Positions 17,322-27,103 of a stretch of 64,000 nt of DNA are shown here, piece after piece (the stretch's first letter is position 1; each line of letters begins with the position of its first letter). The translations under genes and the position numbers were made by a program. The stretch covers positions 1 through 64,000 of the forward strand of contig JACKPW010000001.1 of assembly GCA_024233215.1 (NCBI GenBank), read 5' to 3'. The stretch is from Verrucomicrobiales bacterium. GTDB taxonomy: Bacteria > Verrucomicrobiota > Verrucomicrobiia > Limisphaerales > J093. A model generated the notes under the pieces. It was given only the letters and a program-made list of their open reading frames with translations. It did no database searches and was not told the DNA's origin.

Positions 17322-18734
17322 ATGGCGCTGAGACTATTCAACACGCTTTCACGATCCGTGCAGGAGTTCGTGCCGCTCGACCCTCAGGGCCGCAAGGTTG
17401 GTCTGTACTGCTGCGGTCCGACCGTCTATGACTTCGGGCACATCGGGAACTTTCGGACCTTCGTGTTCGCGGACCTCGTCCGTCGCTACCTGGAGTTTCG
17501 CGGGTTCGAGGTGACCCACGTCATGAACATCACGGACGTGGAGGACAAGATCATCCGTCGCGTGGGGGAGGCGGGGACCACCCTGGCGGAATACACCGGC
17601 CGTTACGAACAGGCGTTCCTGGAGGATTCGGAAACGCTGGGTCTGCGGGCGCCGCATCACCGGCCGCGGGCCACCGAACACATCGGGCCGATCATCGGGT
17701 TGATCCGCAAGCTGGAAAAGCGCGGCTTCGCCTACGTGGCGGATGGCTCGGTCTACTTCAGCATCGAGCGCTACCGGGCTGCCGGGAATCGCTATGGCAA
17801 GCTGTTGAACCTGAATCTCGACGAACTCCGGACCGGCGAACGCGTCGCGAACGACGAGTACGCGAAGGAATCGGTGGCGGATTTCGCCCTGTGGAAGGCG
17901 CGGGTGCCGGAGGATGGCGAGGTGTTCTGGCCAAGTCCATGGGGCGAGGGCCGTCCCGGTTGGCATATCGAGTGCAGTGCCATGAGCATGAAGCTGCTGG
18001 GCGAGAGCTTCGATCTGCACCTGGGCGGCGAGGATTTGGTGTTCCCGCATCACGAGGACGAGATTGCCCAGAGCGAGGGCGGGTGCGGTCATCCGGCGGA
18101 TCGTCCGTTCGTGAAGTACTGGCTCCACGGGGCGCATCTGCTGGTCGAGGGGAAGAAGATGAGCAAGTCGCTGGGGAACTTCTTCACCCTGCGCGACCTG
18201 CTGGACAAGGGCTTCACCGGTCGCGAGATCCGCCATCTGCTGCTCACCGCGTATTACCGGGAGTCGTTCAACTTCACGCTCGACGGGTTGACCGGCGCCC
18301 GGTCCGCCCTGGCGCGAATCGACGAGTGCACCGGCAAGCTGCGCGCGGTGGCCGTCGGTGCGGCGGCGGGGCCGGCGCCGGCTTTGGTCGACCGTTTCAC
18401 GGCGGCGATGGATGATGACCTGAACGTGTCGGCGGCCTGGGCTGCGGTGTTCGACTGGGTTCGGGACCAGAACCGCCGGTTCGCGGAGGAATCGATCACG
18501 CCGGCCGAAGCCGCGGCGGAACTGGCGGCCTGGGAACGAATCGACTCGGTGCTCGGGATCGGCGGGGAGGCGGAGGAAGCGGTGCCGGCTGACATCCTGG
18601 CCCTGGCCGAGGCCCGGCAGGCGGCGCGCAAGGCGAAGGACTTCGCGCGGGCGGATACGGTCCGGGACGAACTCAAGGCCAGGGGGTGGACCATCGAGGA
18701 CACGCCAAAAGGCCCGCGGGTGAAGCGGCTTTGA
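17322..18734 (+). CDS. cysS: Cysteinyl-tRNA synthetase
   Basis: 470 residues, the normal length. The class I signature is complete: zinc ligand Cys in GLYCCGPTVYDFGHIGN with HIGN at 40-43, further zinc ligands in WHIECSAMS and the LGGEDLVFPHHEDE stretch, and the KMSKS loop at 279-283 (GKKMSKSLGNF). The C-terminal helical domain (DALR-like) ends TPKGPRVKRL. It charges tRNA-Cys with cysteine in the cytoplasm. It stands alone after the intron; the cysteine synthase operon is 14 kb away. This is the clearest housekeeping gene in the window. Confidence 0.97.
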   Translation: MALRLFNTLSRSVQEFVPLDPQGRKVGLYCCGPTVYDFGHIGNFRTFVFADLVRRYLEFRGFEVTHVMNITDVEDKIIRRVGEAGTTLAEYTGRYEQAFLEDSETLGLRAPHHRPRATEHIGPIIGLIRKLEKRGFAYVADGSVYFSIERYRAAGNRYGKLLNLNLDELRTGERVANDEYAKESVADFALWKARVPEDGEVFWPSPWGEGRPGWHIECSAMSMKLLGESFDLHLGGEDLVFPHHEDEIAQSEGGCGHPADRPFVKYWLHGAHLLVEGKKMSKSLGNFFTLRDLLDKGFTGREIRHLLLTAYYRESFNFTLDGLTGARSALARIDECTGKLRAVAVGAAAGPAPALVDRFTAAMDDDLNVSAAWAAVFDWVRDQNRRFAEESITPAEAAAELAAWERIDSVLGIGGEAEEAVPADILALAEARQAARKAKDFARADTVRDELKARGWTIEDTPKGPRVKRL

Positions 18735-18760
18735 GCCGGGGGAGGGGCGGGCTCTCGGTG

Positions 18761-19090
18761 TCACCGTGCGGAGGGGGGCCTCGCAACGGCCCCTCCGGAC
18801 GGGCGCAGATGGACGACGGTGGCGCCCCAGCCGCCGTGGGACAGACTGGCTTCCGAGAAGCTCACGACTTCCGGGTGTTGCTCGAGCAGCGAACGCACCG
18901 TCTGCCGCAGTACGCCGCGTCCCTTCCCGTGGATGACCCGCACTTCCAGAATGTCCCGTTCCCGGCAAAGTTCCAGGTAGTCCAACACCACCGACTTGAC
19001 GTCCCGGGGCCGGAACGTGTGCAGGTCCAGCACCCCGTCGATCGGGAGGTCCACGGGTTCCGGGGGTTCCGCGTCGGTCATATCCGTCAT
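18761..19090 (-). CDS. Smr-domain protein
   Basis: 109 residues from ATG at 19090 (MTDMTDAEPPEPVDLPIDG); a longer start at 19135 is possible but adds a basic stretch atypical of the family. It is a single Smr domain: the opening DLHTFRPRDVKSVVLDYL with the catalytic-type Asp-x-His, the central VRVIHGKGRGVLRQTVRSLL containing the H-G-x-G-x-G loop, and the closing strand ATVVHLR. Small stand-alone Smr proteins have been linked to endonuclease activity and ribosome rescue or collision sensing. It converges with cysS across a 26-base gap. Confidence 0.85.
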   Translation of the reverse strand: MTDMTDAEPPEPVDLPIDGVLDLHTFRPRDVKSVVLDYLELCRERDILEVRVIHGKGRGVLRQTVRSLLEQHPEVVSFSEASLSHGGWGATVVHLRPSGGAVARPPSAR

Positions 19091-19207
19091 GGAGCCGCGA
19101 CCGCACCGACGGGTCAACCCTGAAGGTGCCATCACGAGGCTTGGCGAACGGGCCTGCTTTCGGGTAGAAAGGCCGGGTCACAGACGAACTCCTATCCCGC
19201 ATTTACC

Positions 19208-20560
19208 ATGAGCATCAGCCGTCGAAGATTCCTCAAGATTCAGGCAGGAACCGCCGTGGCCGCCGCCGCGTTTCCCACCTTGGTACCCGCGTCCGTTCTG
19301 GGCCAGAACGCTCCCGGCAACCGGATTGCCGTCGGTTGCATCGGACTGGGGCCGCAGGGGCGCGGGGACATGGGCAACTTTCTCCGCAACCCCGGGTGCC
19401 GGGTGGTGGCGCTTTCCGACGTCTCGGCGCGGAACCTGGACGCGGCGGTGAAGCAGGTCAGTGCGGCCTACGCGGGCGATCGGCCGACGGTCTACCATCA
19501 CTTTGACGACCTGCTGGAGCGGCGGGACATCGACGCCGTGCTGATTGCCACGCCGGATCACTGGCATGTGCCGGTGGCGCTCGCCGCCGCGAAGGCGGGC
19601 AAGGACATGTACCTCGAGAAACCGATGGGGTTGTCGATCGAGGAGGATCAGCAACTCCGAACCGCCTGCCAGGAGGGCAAACGCATCTTCCAGTTCGGTA
19701 CCCAGCAACGGTCTGCCCAGCAGTTTCGGCTGGCCTGCGAACTCGTGCGCAACGGGCGCATCGGCCGGCTGAAGAACATCAACGTGTGGTGCTCTGCCAG
19801 CCGTCCCGGCGGTTCCACCGATCCCATCGATCCCCCCAAGGATCTGGACTATCCGACCTGGCTCGGGCCGGCACCGAAAACGCCTTACACGCTGGGCAAG
19901 GCCTATGACGAGGACGGGGCCTGGACGACGTGGTGGTTCAACTACGACTACGCTCTGGGGTTCATCGCCGGCTGGGGGGTGCATCCACTGGACATCGCGT
20001 ATTGGGGGCATCCCGGCATGATGAAGGGGATCCTGGAGGTGTCGTGCCAGGGGGTCATTCCTGCGGGCGGCGCCTGCGACACCTGGGTGGCCTGGGAAGC
20101 GCTTTTCAAGTTCGCCGACGGCGTGACGCTGCAATACCGCGGCACGCGGAACGGTGCCGACGCCATGCCGATGAACGATCTCTCCGCGTGGCAGCAGAAG
20201 TACGGCAACATCGTGGATCACGGAACCGCGTTCGAGGGAACCGACGGCTGGGTGATGGTCGACCGCACGCAAATCCGGACGTCGCCGGAGAATCTGGTGG
20301 AAACGAAGTTTGGCGACGGCGACGCCCGGTTGATCAAGAGTTCCAACCACGCGGACAACTTCCTGGATTCGGTGCGCAGCCGGCAGCCGGCGGTCTGTCC
20401 GATTGAGGATTCCGTGCAGGCGGACATCCTCTGTCATCTGCCGGACATTGCGGGCCGGGAAGGGCGCCCGTTGAAATGGGACCCGGCGAAGGAGAGGTTC
20501 GTGGGCGACGACGCGGCGAATTCGCGGCTGAAGGCGAGGAAAGTGGCGCGGGCGGGGTGA
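19208..20560 (+). CDS. Tat-exported Gfo/Idh/MocA-family oxidoreductase
   Basis: 450 residues. The N-terminus MSISRRRFLKIQAGTAVAAA is a twin-arginine export signal, so the protein is folded with its cofactor and exported. The Rossmann motif follows (AVGCIGLGPQGRGD), then PDHWHVPVALAAAKAGKDMY with the catalytic-site EKP (residues about 138-140), and a C-terminal substrate domain with the LGFIAGWGVHPLDIAYWG strand. Such NAD(P)-dependent sugar dehydrogenases are strongly expanded in Planctomycetes and Verrucomicrobia, where their substrates are mostly unknown. The next gene starts within its stop codon, implying coupled translation. Confidence 0.88.
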   Translation: MSISRRRFLKIQAGTAVAAAAFPTLVPASVLGQNAPGNRIAVGCIGLGPQGRGDMGNFLRNPGCRVVALSDVSARNLDAAVKQVSAAYAGDRPTVYHHFDDLLERRDIDAVLIATPDHWHVPVALAAAKAGKDMYLEKPMGLSIEEDQQLRTACQEGKRIFQFGTQQRSAQQFRLACELVRNGRIGRLKNINVWCSASRPGGSTDPIDPPKDLDYPTWLGPAPKTPYTLGKAYDEDGAWTTWWFNYDYALGFIAGWGVHPLDIAYWGHPGMMKGILEVSCQGVIPAGGACDTWVAWEALFKFADGVTLQYRGTRNGADAMPMNDLSAWQQKYGNIVDHGTAFEGTDGWVMVDRTQIRTSPENLVETKFGDGDARLIKSSNHADNFLDSVRSRQPAVCPIEDSVQADILCHLPDIAGREGRPLKWDPAKERFVGDDAANSRLKARKVARAG

Positions 20561-20856
20561 AGACCTTTCGGTGGACAGTTCCGGAGGCGGGACACACCTG
20601 GGCCGGGCTCCTGGCGAGGCCCTCCGAGCAGCGGGATGAGGTGCGGCGCCGGTTCATCGCCAGGCACGGTCGGGCGGTTTCCGTGTTTGTGTTCGGCGGC
20701 GGGATGGGGCGGGCGCTGTTTCTGCTCTTCTTTGCGCTGACCGGTATGCTCTACCCGGACGATCTGAAGAAGGCGGCTTTCCTGTTGCTCAGCGTCTTCC
20801 TGTTCGGAGCCATCACCTGCTGGGAGGGCTTACGGGAGGTCAGACGGCTTGGGTGA
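20557..20856 (+). CDS. Small membrane protein of unknown function
   Basis: 99 residues from a GTG at 20557 that overlaps the preceding stop (GTGA). The first 45 residues are polar; two hydrophobic segments follow (about 46-66, VFVFGGGMGRALFLLFFALT, and 73-90, KAAFLLLSVFLFGAITC), so it probably spans the inner membrane twice. No family is recognised. The overlap suggests co-expression with the Tat-exported oxidoreductase, without proving a joint role. Confidence 0.55.
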   Translation: MKTFRWTVPEAGHTWAGLLARPSEQRDEVRRRFIARHGRAVSVFVFGGGMGRALFLLFFALTGMLYPDDLKKAAFLLLSVFLFGAITCWEGLREVRRLG

Positions 20857-20899
20857 GCCTGGTTTCGTGCATGCTTAAACTCCAGACGCGTATCGTCCC

Positions 20900-21652
20900 A
20901 TGTCGATGCCCCTCCCCGGTCTGCTGTTGCTTGCGCTTCTCGTGTGCCTGCCGGTGGGCTGGGTGGTTGCGGAGTTTCGAGGGGGTCGTGCCCTGCGGAT
21001 TGGTTTAGGTCTCCTTGCCATCGGACTGGTTGGCATGAGTGTCTGGGGCTTGAGTAATCTGCTCGCCCGCTTCCAGTACAACGCCTGGTATGGGGCGGCC
21101 ACCGACGATTTGATTGGCACGTCGCTTGAGCAGATCGAGGATGGTCACCTTGAACGGGTGCTTAAGATCTGGAGAGGGCTGCAGCTTCAGTATCACCCGA
21201 CCTATGAAACCCGGGCCCACTACGATGAGTTGGTTGAGGAGGCGACCTCACGGATGCGCGGGGATGTCCCAATCGCAGCGGGATCCGCGTGGGACGCCCC
21301 GGTCTTCACCGCAGAGACCTGGGGGGGGCACTGGGAGGATGACACGGGTTATTGGATAGTGATCGACGCTTTCGAAGCGCCCTTCCGAGTGGTGCGATCC
21401 GGCCAGCCTCGCATCGAGGCGCACGATGTTTCCCTTTCGGCGGACCACCGGGTACTACGATTCACGGAAGGCGATCGTTGGCGTCATACGTTGGTGTTGC
21501 AGAACAAGTATGAGGCGGACTGCGAGTGGTTTGATCTCGAGAAGGGGGTGGTGTGGAAGACCCGCCCGATGTTCAAGCTGGTGCGGGCATCCGCGGAAAT
21601 GAAGGCGAGGAGTGCGGTTCACCCGGTGCCAGGGGGCGAGTCGGGGCCGTGA
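20900..21652 (+). CDS. Membrane-anchored protein of unknown function
   Basis: 250 residues. There are two hydrophobic helices (about 5-24 and 32-53), then a soluble part with a short helical segment and a beta-rich C-terminal half (DTGYWIVIDAFEAPFRVVRS and similar). No catalytic motif or known family is recognised. A Met three codons in would serve equally as start. It follows the small membrane protein by 43 bases and converges on the sulfatase gene across a G/C hairpin. Confidence 0.5.
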   Translation: MSMPLPGLLLLALLVCLPVGWVVAEFRGGRALRIGLGLLAIGLVGMSVWGLSNLLARFQYNAWYGAATDDLIGTSLEQIEDGHLERVLKIWRGLQLQYHPTYETRAHYDELVEEATSRMRGDVPIAAGSAWDAPVFTAETWGGHWEDDTGYWIVIDAFEAPFRVVRSGQPRIEAHDVSLSADHRVLRFTEGDRWRHTLVLQNKYEADCEWFDLEKGVVWKTRPMFKLVRASAEMKARSAVHPVPGGESGP

Positions 21653-21699
21653 GCCGCGACCATGCCTCCGATCCCGACCTTCAGTCCCAACCGGATTCA

Positions 21700-21717
21700 C
21701 CCCGCCCGAAGGCGGGG
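21700..21717. terminator. Possible bidirectional terminator hairpin
   Basis: CCCCGCC-CGAA-GGCGGGG forms a 7-bp G/C stem between two convergent genes. There is no T-run, so an intrinsic terminator is only suggested. Confidence 0.4.
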
Positions 21718-21772
21718 GTTCAAACCTCGCGCGGCACCTTCCAAACGGTCCTTCCGAAGGGCGCAGTGAGGG

Positions 21773-23332
21773 TCACTGCACGGGTGCCGTGCCGGTACTG
21801 ACATTGCGACCGACGGGGGAAGAAATCCTGGCCGGGCCGCTGTCGGGGCGTCGGGCTTCGGGATGCCGCGCGAGGATGGTGCGGAGTTCCGCCAGGACCT
21901 CCGGCCGGGCGTCGGCCAGATTGCGGGTTTCCAGCGGGTCGTCCTGGTAGTCGTAGAGTTCGAACTCCGCCGCATCGGCCGGCGCCCCGATGGGTTTCCA
22001 TTCCACCATGCGATAACGTCCCGTGCGGATGGCCCGTCCCATGCGGTTGCCCCGGGGATAGGCGTGGTACGCGTGATCGCGGACGCGCGCGGTCGGGTCG
22101 CGCAGCACGGGGACCAGGCTGGTGCCGTCGATGGGTTGCGGGCCGGTGGGGGGCGGCAGGCCGGCGAGTTCGGCGAGGGTGGGGAAGATGTCCACGGTTT
22201 CCGCGAGCTGCCTGGTGGAGGAGCCGGGCCGGGCGATACCGGGGGCAACGAAGACGAGGGGAATGCGGTTCGCCTGTTCGTAGTTGGTATGCTTGGTCCA
22301 ATAGCCGTGGTCACCGAGGTGCCATCCGTGATCGCCCCAGAGAACGATGAGGGTGTTGTCCGCGAGTTGCAGTCGGTCGAGTTCATCGAGGACGCGACCG
22401 AGTTGGGCATCCATGAAACTCACGCACGCGTAGTAGGCGTGGATCAACTGGCGTTGGGTGGGATCCTCGCGGAGGTTCTCCACGCTGAGCGGTGCGTAGT
22501 TCACGATTTCACCCCCGCGTTTGCCGGCGTAGCGCGGGGCGCCGGCCGGATCCTGCTGGAAGGCGGCAAGCGCGAACTTGTTGGGGTCGTGGAGTTCCCA
22601 GTACTTCCTGGGGGCGGTGAAGGGGAGGTGGGGCTTCACGAAGCCCAGCGCCAGGAAGAACGGGGTGTCCGGGCGGGCCTTGGCGGCCTGCAACCGGCGA
22701 ATGCCCTCGTCGGCGATGCGCCCGTCGGCATAGGCGTTGTCCGGGACGTCAGCGTCCTCCCAGGCCATGCCGCGCGGCAGCGCGCCGATGCGCCCGAGCT
22801 GCTGGTTCGTGAAGTAAGCCTCCTCGCGGGTGAGCTGGCCGCCTTCGGTGCTCTCCGGTTCGAGATACTCGACGACCTTCTCGATCACACTGGGGACACT
22901 CCAGGAATGGGGGTCGTCGTGATTGCCATGGCCGGTGTGGAGGACCTTGCCGATGGATTCCGCCCGGTAGCCGTGCGCCATGAAGTGCTGGGGCAGGGTG
23001 ACCGCGTCGGGCAGGTCGATGCGAAAATGGCGGCCGAGGGAGTAGATGCCGGTGGAGGTGCAGCGGGAACCCAGCAGGAGGGTGTTCCGCGAGGGCGCGC
23101 AGACCGCCTGGTTGCAGTAGGCCCGGTCGAAGCGCATGCCGCGGGCGGCGAGGCGGTCGAGGTTGGGCGTGATCGCCAGCGGATCGCCATAGCAACCGAT
23201 GTTCGGTTTCAGGTCATCGACCAGAAGGAGCAGGATGTTCGGATGCCCCTCCGCGGCGGTGGCCGGCAACGGCGCGAGGAAGGCGAGGAACGGGATCAGC
23301 AAGGTGATGTGAAGCTGGATGGATCGGATCAT
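21773..23332 (-). CDS. Secreted sulfatase (iduronate-2-sulfatase-like)
   Basis: 519 residues with a signal peptide (to about residue 27, PLPATAAEG). Metal-binding Asp39-Asp40 lie in LLLLVDDLKPNIGCYGD. The formylglycine motif is C78-A-P-S-R82, the Cys type needing a formylglycine-generating enzyme, followed by NTLLLGSRCTSTGIYSLG. Later landmarks include SIGKVLHTGHGN, LALGFVKPHLPFTAPRKY and LWGDHGWHLGDHG, which match the iduronate-2-sulfatase branch. Such enzymes remove sulfate esters from polysaccharides such as fucoidan or glycosaminoglycans. No maturase gene is in the window. A second sulfatase gene lies just upstream on the same strand. Confidence 0.92.
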   Translation of the reverse strand: MIRSIQLHITLLIPFLAFLAPLPATAAEGHPNILLLLVDDLKPNIGCYGDPLAITPNLDRLAARGMRFDRAYCNQAVCAPSRNTLLLGSRCTSTGIYSLGRHFRIDLPDAVTLPQHFMAHGYRAESIGKVLHTGHGNHDDPHSWSVPSVIEKVVEYLEPESTEGGQLTREEAYFTNQQLGRIGALPRGMAWEDADVPDNAYADGRIADEGIRRLQAAKARPDTPFFLALGFVKPHLPFTAPRKYWELHDPNKFALAAFQQDPAGAPRYAGKRGGEIVNYAPLSVENLREDPTQRQLIHAYYACVSFMDAQLGRVLDELDRLQLADNTLIVLWGDHGWHLGDHGYWTKHTNYEQANRIPLVFVAPGIARPGSSTRQLAETVDIFPTLAELAGLPPPTGPQPIDGTSLVPVLRDPTARVRDHAYHAYPRGNRMGRAIRTGRYRMVEWKPIGAPADAAEFELYDYQDDPLETRNLADARPEVLAELRTILARHPEARRPDSGPARISSPVGRNVSTGTAPVQ

Positions 23333-23369
23333 GATTACAGGGTGTCGTTTGCTGCGATCAGCTGGGGAT

Positions 23370-24766
23370 TCACGGGCGGGAGGGGGTGTTGGTTCCGGAG
23401 TTCACCCCGGGCTTCGTGGATGCCGGGTCGGACAGCAGGCGTGGCGTGTTGTAGACCGTTTGTTGGTCGCCCTGCTGTTGCATCCAGGTTTCCAGACGAC
23501 CGCGGAGGGTCCCGATGCGCGATGCCAGATCGGGGTCGGCCGCGAGGTTCCTTTGTTCGTGCGGATCGGAGCGGAGGTCGTACAGCTCGATCGCCGGTCG
23601 TTCGTGGTAACGCTTCACGATGGCGGCGGCGGCGGCGTTCGTCCGGGCCGCCTCATACCAGGAAATCCAGTAGCGGCCGCCATCGCGGGCCAGCGCCTTG
23701 TCGATGTGGGTCGTGAAGGCGAACTCGGGGTGCAGGTTCAGGATGAGTTTCCAGTCCCCGGTACGGATCGCCCGCATGGGATAGACATTCATCGCGGCGT
23801 CGCCGCTGTGCGTGGTGAAGATTACCTCGCGATGTTGGGTCGCCCCGCCCCGGAGCACCGGCAGGAAGGACCGACCATCGATGCCCTTTGGCGGCGTGCC
23901 GCCGGCGGCCTCCACCAGTGTGGGCAGGAAATCGACCCACTGGACCATGGCAGGGCTTCGCGTGCCCGGTTGGACCACGCCGGGCCAGACCACGATGAGC
24001 GGGACGCAAACGCCGGACTCGTAGAGGTTCCATTTTTCGAACGGCCATTGGGCGCCATGATCCGCGCTGAAGAGGAAGAGGGTGTCCGCCGGGAGACACT
24101 CCCTGGCCGCGGCCATGACCCTGCCGAGGTCGTCGTCCGCGTTCGCGACTGCGGCGGCGTAGCGGGCCCGAAAGTCACGCGTCTCAGGGGTATCGATGCT
24201 GCCGGCGGGCAGCGTGAGGGAGGCGGGGTCGTAGTCGGGATGTGCGACGGGCCACGGCACGTGCGGCCAGTTGCTGCCGACCATGAGACAGAGCGGCCTG
24301 GCGCCCTCGCGCGGGCGGTTCTTCAGCCACTCCACCGCGGCCGGAATGGCGGCGTGATCATGGAAGGTGTCGTGGGCGAAGTGATCAAATCCATAGTCTT
24401 TCGTGTGGCGGTAATGCGAGACCTTGCCGAACGCCACCACTTCATAACCCAGTTCCTGAAAATACGCGGGCCACTTCTTGATCTCGGCGCGCGGTTTGCT
24501 GTGGTTGGGTTCGGCCCCGTTCAGGCGGGCATCAGGCCGGTGAGCAGCGCCGCGCGGCTGGGGGCACAACTGGGGAGGCCACAAAGGCGCGGTCGAAGGT
24601 GATTCCCGCATCGGCCAGGCGCTGCATGTTCGGGTGCGAATCCCCGCTGGGCGTAAGCGGTGACGTCGAGCTGGCTCTGATCATCGGTGAGGAAGACCAC
24701 GAGGTTCGGTTGGGCGGCGAGGCCGGCCCCGCACGCGACGCAGCAGGCGAACAGCAGGAGGTCCGT
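23370..24766 (-). pseudogene. Second secreted sulfatase, broken by several single-base frameshifts
   Basis: The pieces join into one sulfatase: a signal-like LLLFACCVACGAGLAA and NLVVFLTDDQSQLDVTAYAQ in one frame, SHPNMQRLADAGITFDRAFV in the next, CAPSRAALLTGLMPA (formylglycine motif) in the third, then an intact 400-residue remainder from NGAEPNHSKPRAEIKKW to the stop at 23370. Each join is repaired by adding one base in a run of G or C (near 24656, 24565 and 24533). No start codon is in frame with the first piece, so a further shift near 24790 is possible. Either a recent pseudogene or a real gene with sequencing errors. Family is certain, state is not. Confidence 0.75.
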
Positions 24767-25446
24767 AGGAGGGCGGAGACGGGGGCCGGTTCAACCCGGC
24801 GACCGGATGCGCCGTCGCTCGGAGAATCCGTGGCGCCTTGACGTGGTTCCGTCCGGCTGGCGGTCGCGTAGTGCATGCGCGTGATTGAAGTGCGGGCCGG
24901 GGCCGGTGGCAAGGAGAGACGGGTGCCGTCGCCCGCAGGCGGCGCCATTGACAAAGCCGTCGCGGGGAGTTTCCAAATCTGCTGTATCGCGGTTTCGCAA
25001 TCCACTGGCGCTCGAAGGTTCGACGGTCTGCCGAATTGAATTCGGCGATACAGCAGATCGGGTATCTGCGCTACAGAACCAACGACCTGCGTTGACTTTG
25101 TCACTGGCCCTCACCCACATGGGCCTGATTCGTCCCCAGAAAGTCCGACCACGAATCGACACCCTCCACCCAATCGGGTTACGGCTTTCGGGAACGGTGC
25201 AGCCTCCTCATGCGGAGCCACCAGGCGGTGCTGGCAGTTCAGAAGCGGCCTTCCGGCGCCGCGCCCTCCGAAGTCGTGTTGATTCAGGTTCATTCGTGGT
25301 GCGCGACTGAACCGCCGGCGCGGAGGGCTTGCCGGGGAGCCCGGCGCCCGTTCCTCCCGGGGATCTTGTTTCCGGGTCTTGTTTCCGGGTTGTTGGTCCG
25401 ATGGGAAGCCGCTACACTTTCCGCCAACAAGCCAATAAGACGAAAC
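24767..25446. other. Intergenic stretch with a MITE-like element
   Basis: Apart from the 163-bp element at 24945-25107 and possibly the first codons of the broken sulfatase, no gene is seen. Promoters of the diverging sulfatase and oxidoreductase genes should lie here. Confidence 0.4.
24945..25107. repeat. Palindromic MITE-like element, copy 2 (163 bp)
   Basis: Ends CCATTGACAAAGCC and GACTTTGTCACTGG are inverted; the inner arms are AATCTGCTGTATCGC and GCGATACAGCAGAT. The central stretch with GACGGTCTGCCGAATTGAAT is shared with 3301-3466. No coding capacity. Confidence 0.75.
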
Positions 25447-26958
25447 ATGGAACTCTTGAAACAGAACTCAGTTTCAGCGACCGGTCGGTCGGCTGATTCC
25501 TCCTCGCAATCCGGCGCCGTCGGGGCTCCCGGCCGTCACCTGAACCGACGGTCCTTCCTGCGGCGCTCGGTTGCTGCCGCGGGCGCGGCCACCGCCGCCG
25601 GGATGCTGCCGGCCCCGGGAATTCTCTCCGCCGCGGCGGCGGGTGACCGGATCCGTTGCGTGCAGGTTGGCTGTGGCGGGCGCGGCACGTCCGCCCACCT
25701 GGACTGGATCGTCAACCGGCACAAGGAACAGTTGGTCGCCATCGTGGAACCGGACGAAAAGCGGCAGGCCAGCGTGATGTCCTGGTTGAAGAACAAGGGG
25801 CAGGACCCGGAGAAGGTGCAGGTTTTCACGGATTACCGTGTGATGTTCGAGCAGTTGGCGAAACAGATCGATGCGGTGTTCGTCGCGACCCCGAATCACC
25901 ATCACGCCCTGGTCGCGATGATGGCGATGAACCTGGACAAGGCGGTGTACTGCGAGAAGCCGCTTTGTCGGGACATTGCGGAGGCGCGCAAGCTGCGTGA
26001 GATGGCCCGCCATTCGAAGGCCCCCACCCAGATGGGCAACCAGGGTCACTGCGAGGAGGGGTATCACCGGTTGTGCGAGTACCTCCAGGCCGGCACGATT
26101 GGGAGGATCCTGGAGACGCACAGTTGGACCGATCGGGCGAACGGTGGCGTGGGACCTCGCCCCCCGACCGAGCCGGTTCCGGCGGGGCTGCATTGGGACG
26201 AGTGGATCGGGCCCTCACCCTACCGCGACTTTCACAGCGATCTGCACCCGCACGAATGGCACGGTTGGTACGACTTTGGCAACGGGTCGATCGGCAACAT
26301 GGGCTGCCACGTGTTGGACGGGGTGTATTGGGCGATGGGCGTGGAGCATCCCACGAGCGTCGAGGTGGAGCAGATGCGGGGCGGCAGTGATGAACGTTAC
26401 CCAACGGGCAGCCGGATTCGCTGGGATTGTCCGGCTCGAGGCGATCGCCCCGCTTTCAAGGCTTATTGGTATGAGGGGCTGAACGCCACCACGAAGGAGG
26501 AACCGAAGGGCGGGCTGCACGCGGCCGTGGGGGATGCGAGAAACCTCCCGCCGCTGCTGAAGAAGTTGGAGGCGGAACATGACGACGAGGCGTTCGAGAA
26601 CAGCGGCAGCCTCTATGTCGGTGAGAAGGGCGTGATTTACACCGGGTGTTACGGAGGGCGGATGCACATCGTGCCGTGGTCCCAGATGAAGGAGACCCCG
26701 GAGCCTCCCAAGACCCTGCCGCGGCCGAAGGACATCGTGACGGATTTCCTGGAGGCATGCCGGGCGGGCAGCACCAAGACGGCTGCCAGCTTCGACTATG
26801 GGGCCCGGTTGACCGAGTTCACCCTGCTGGCGAACCTGGCTCAGCATGCCGGACCGGGAAGGCCCGTCGAGTGGGACGGCCCCAACATGAAGGTGACGAA
26901 CATCCCCGAGCTCAACCGCTGGGTCGAGCGCGCCTATCGGCCGGGCTGGCGGGTTTGA
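25447..26958 (+). CDS. Tat-exported Gfo/Idh/MocA-family oxidoreductase
   Basis: 503 residues from ATG at 25447. A long N-region precedes the twin-arginine signal (NRRSFLRRSVAAAGAATAAG, about residues 35-55). The Rossmann strand reads RCVQVGCGGRGTSAHLDW, then IDAVFVATPNHHHALVAMMA and the catalytic-site CEKPLCRDIAEA. The C-terminal domain has the GNMGCHVLDGVYWAMG strand common to the planctomycete/verrucomicrobial subgroup. Cofactor is NAD(P) by family; substrate unknown, probably a sugar or inositol derivative. Only about 25-30% similar by eye to the other copy at 19208, so not a recent duplicate. Confidence 0.88.
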   Translation: MELLKQNSVSATGRSADSSSQSGAVGAPGRHLNRRSFLRRSVAAAGAATAAGMLPAPGILSAAAAGDRIRCVQVGCGGRGTSAHLDWIVNRHKEQLVAIVEPDEKRQASVMSWLKNKGQDPEKVQVFTDYRVMFEQLAKQIDAVFVATPNHHHALVAMMAMNLDKAVYCEKPLCRDIAEARKLREMARHSKAPTQMGNQGHCEEGYHRLCEYLQAGTIGRILETHSWTDRANGGVGPRPPTEPVPAGLHWDEWIGPSPYRDFHSDLHPHEWHGWYDFGNGSIGNMGCHVLDGVYWAMGVEHPTSVEVEQMRGGSDERYPTGSRIRWDCPARGDRPAFKAYWYEGLNATTKEEPKGGLHAAVGDARNLPPLLKKLEAEHDDEAFENSGSLYVGEKGVIYTGCYGGRMHIVPWSQMKETPEPPKTLPRPKDIVTDFLEACRAGSTKTAASFDYGARLTEFTLLANLAQHAGPGRPVEWDGPNMKVTNIPELNRWVERAYRPGWRV

Positions 26959-27103
26959 TCCTGCGGTCTTGGCGGAAGCCCGCCGTTTGCGCATTCCCAC
27001 GGTGCCGGGGGATCGAGGGGGGTCAACCGGCTTCAGGCAGGGCATATTACCCGCCCGAAGCCGGTCTCCTCCCAAGTCAGGTTTCCCCGGCGGCAGGGTT
27101 GCG

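Noticed and set aside
21863..23716. Long plus-strand frame opposite the two sulfatases
   Set aside because: It shadows the sulfatase coding strand; the translation has no known motif, while the minus strand has full sulfatase signatures.
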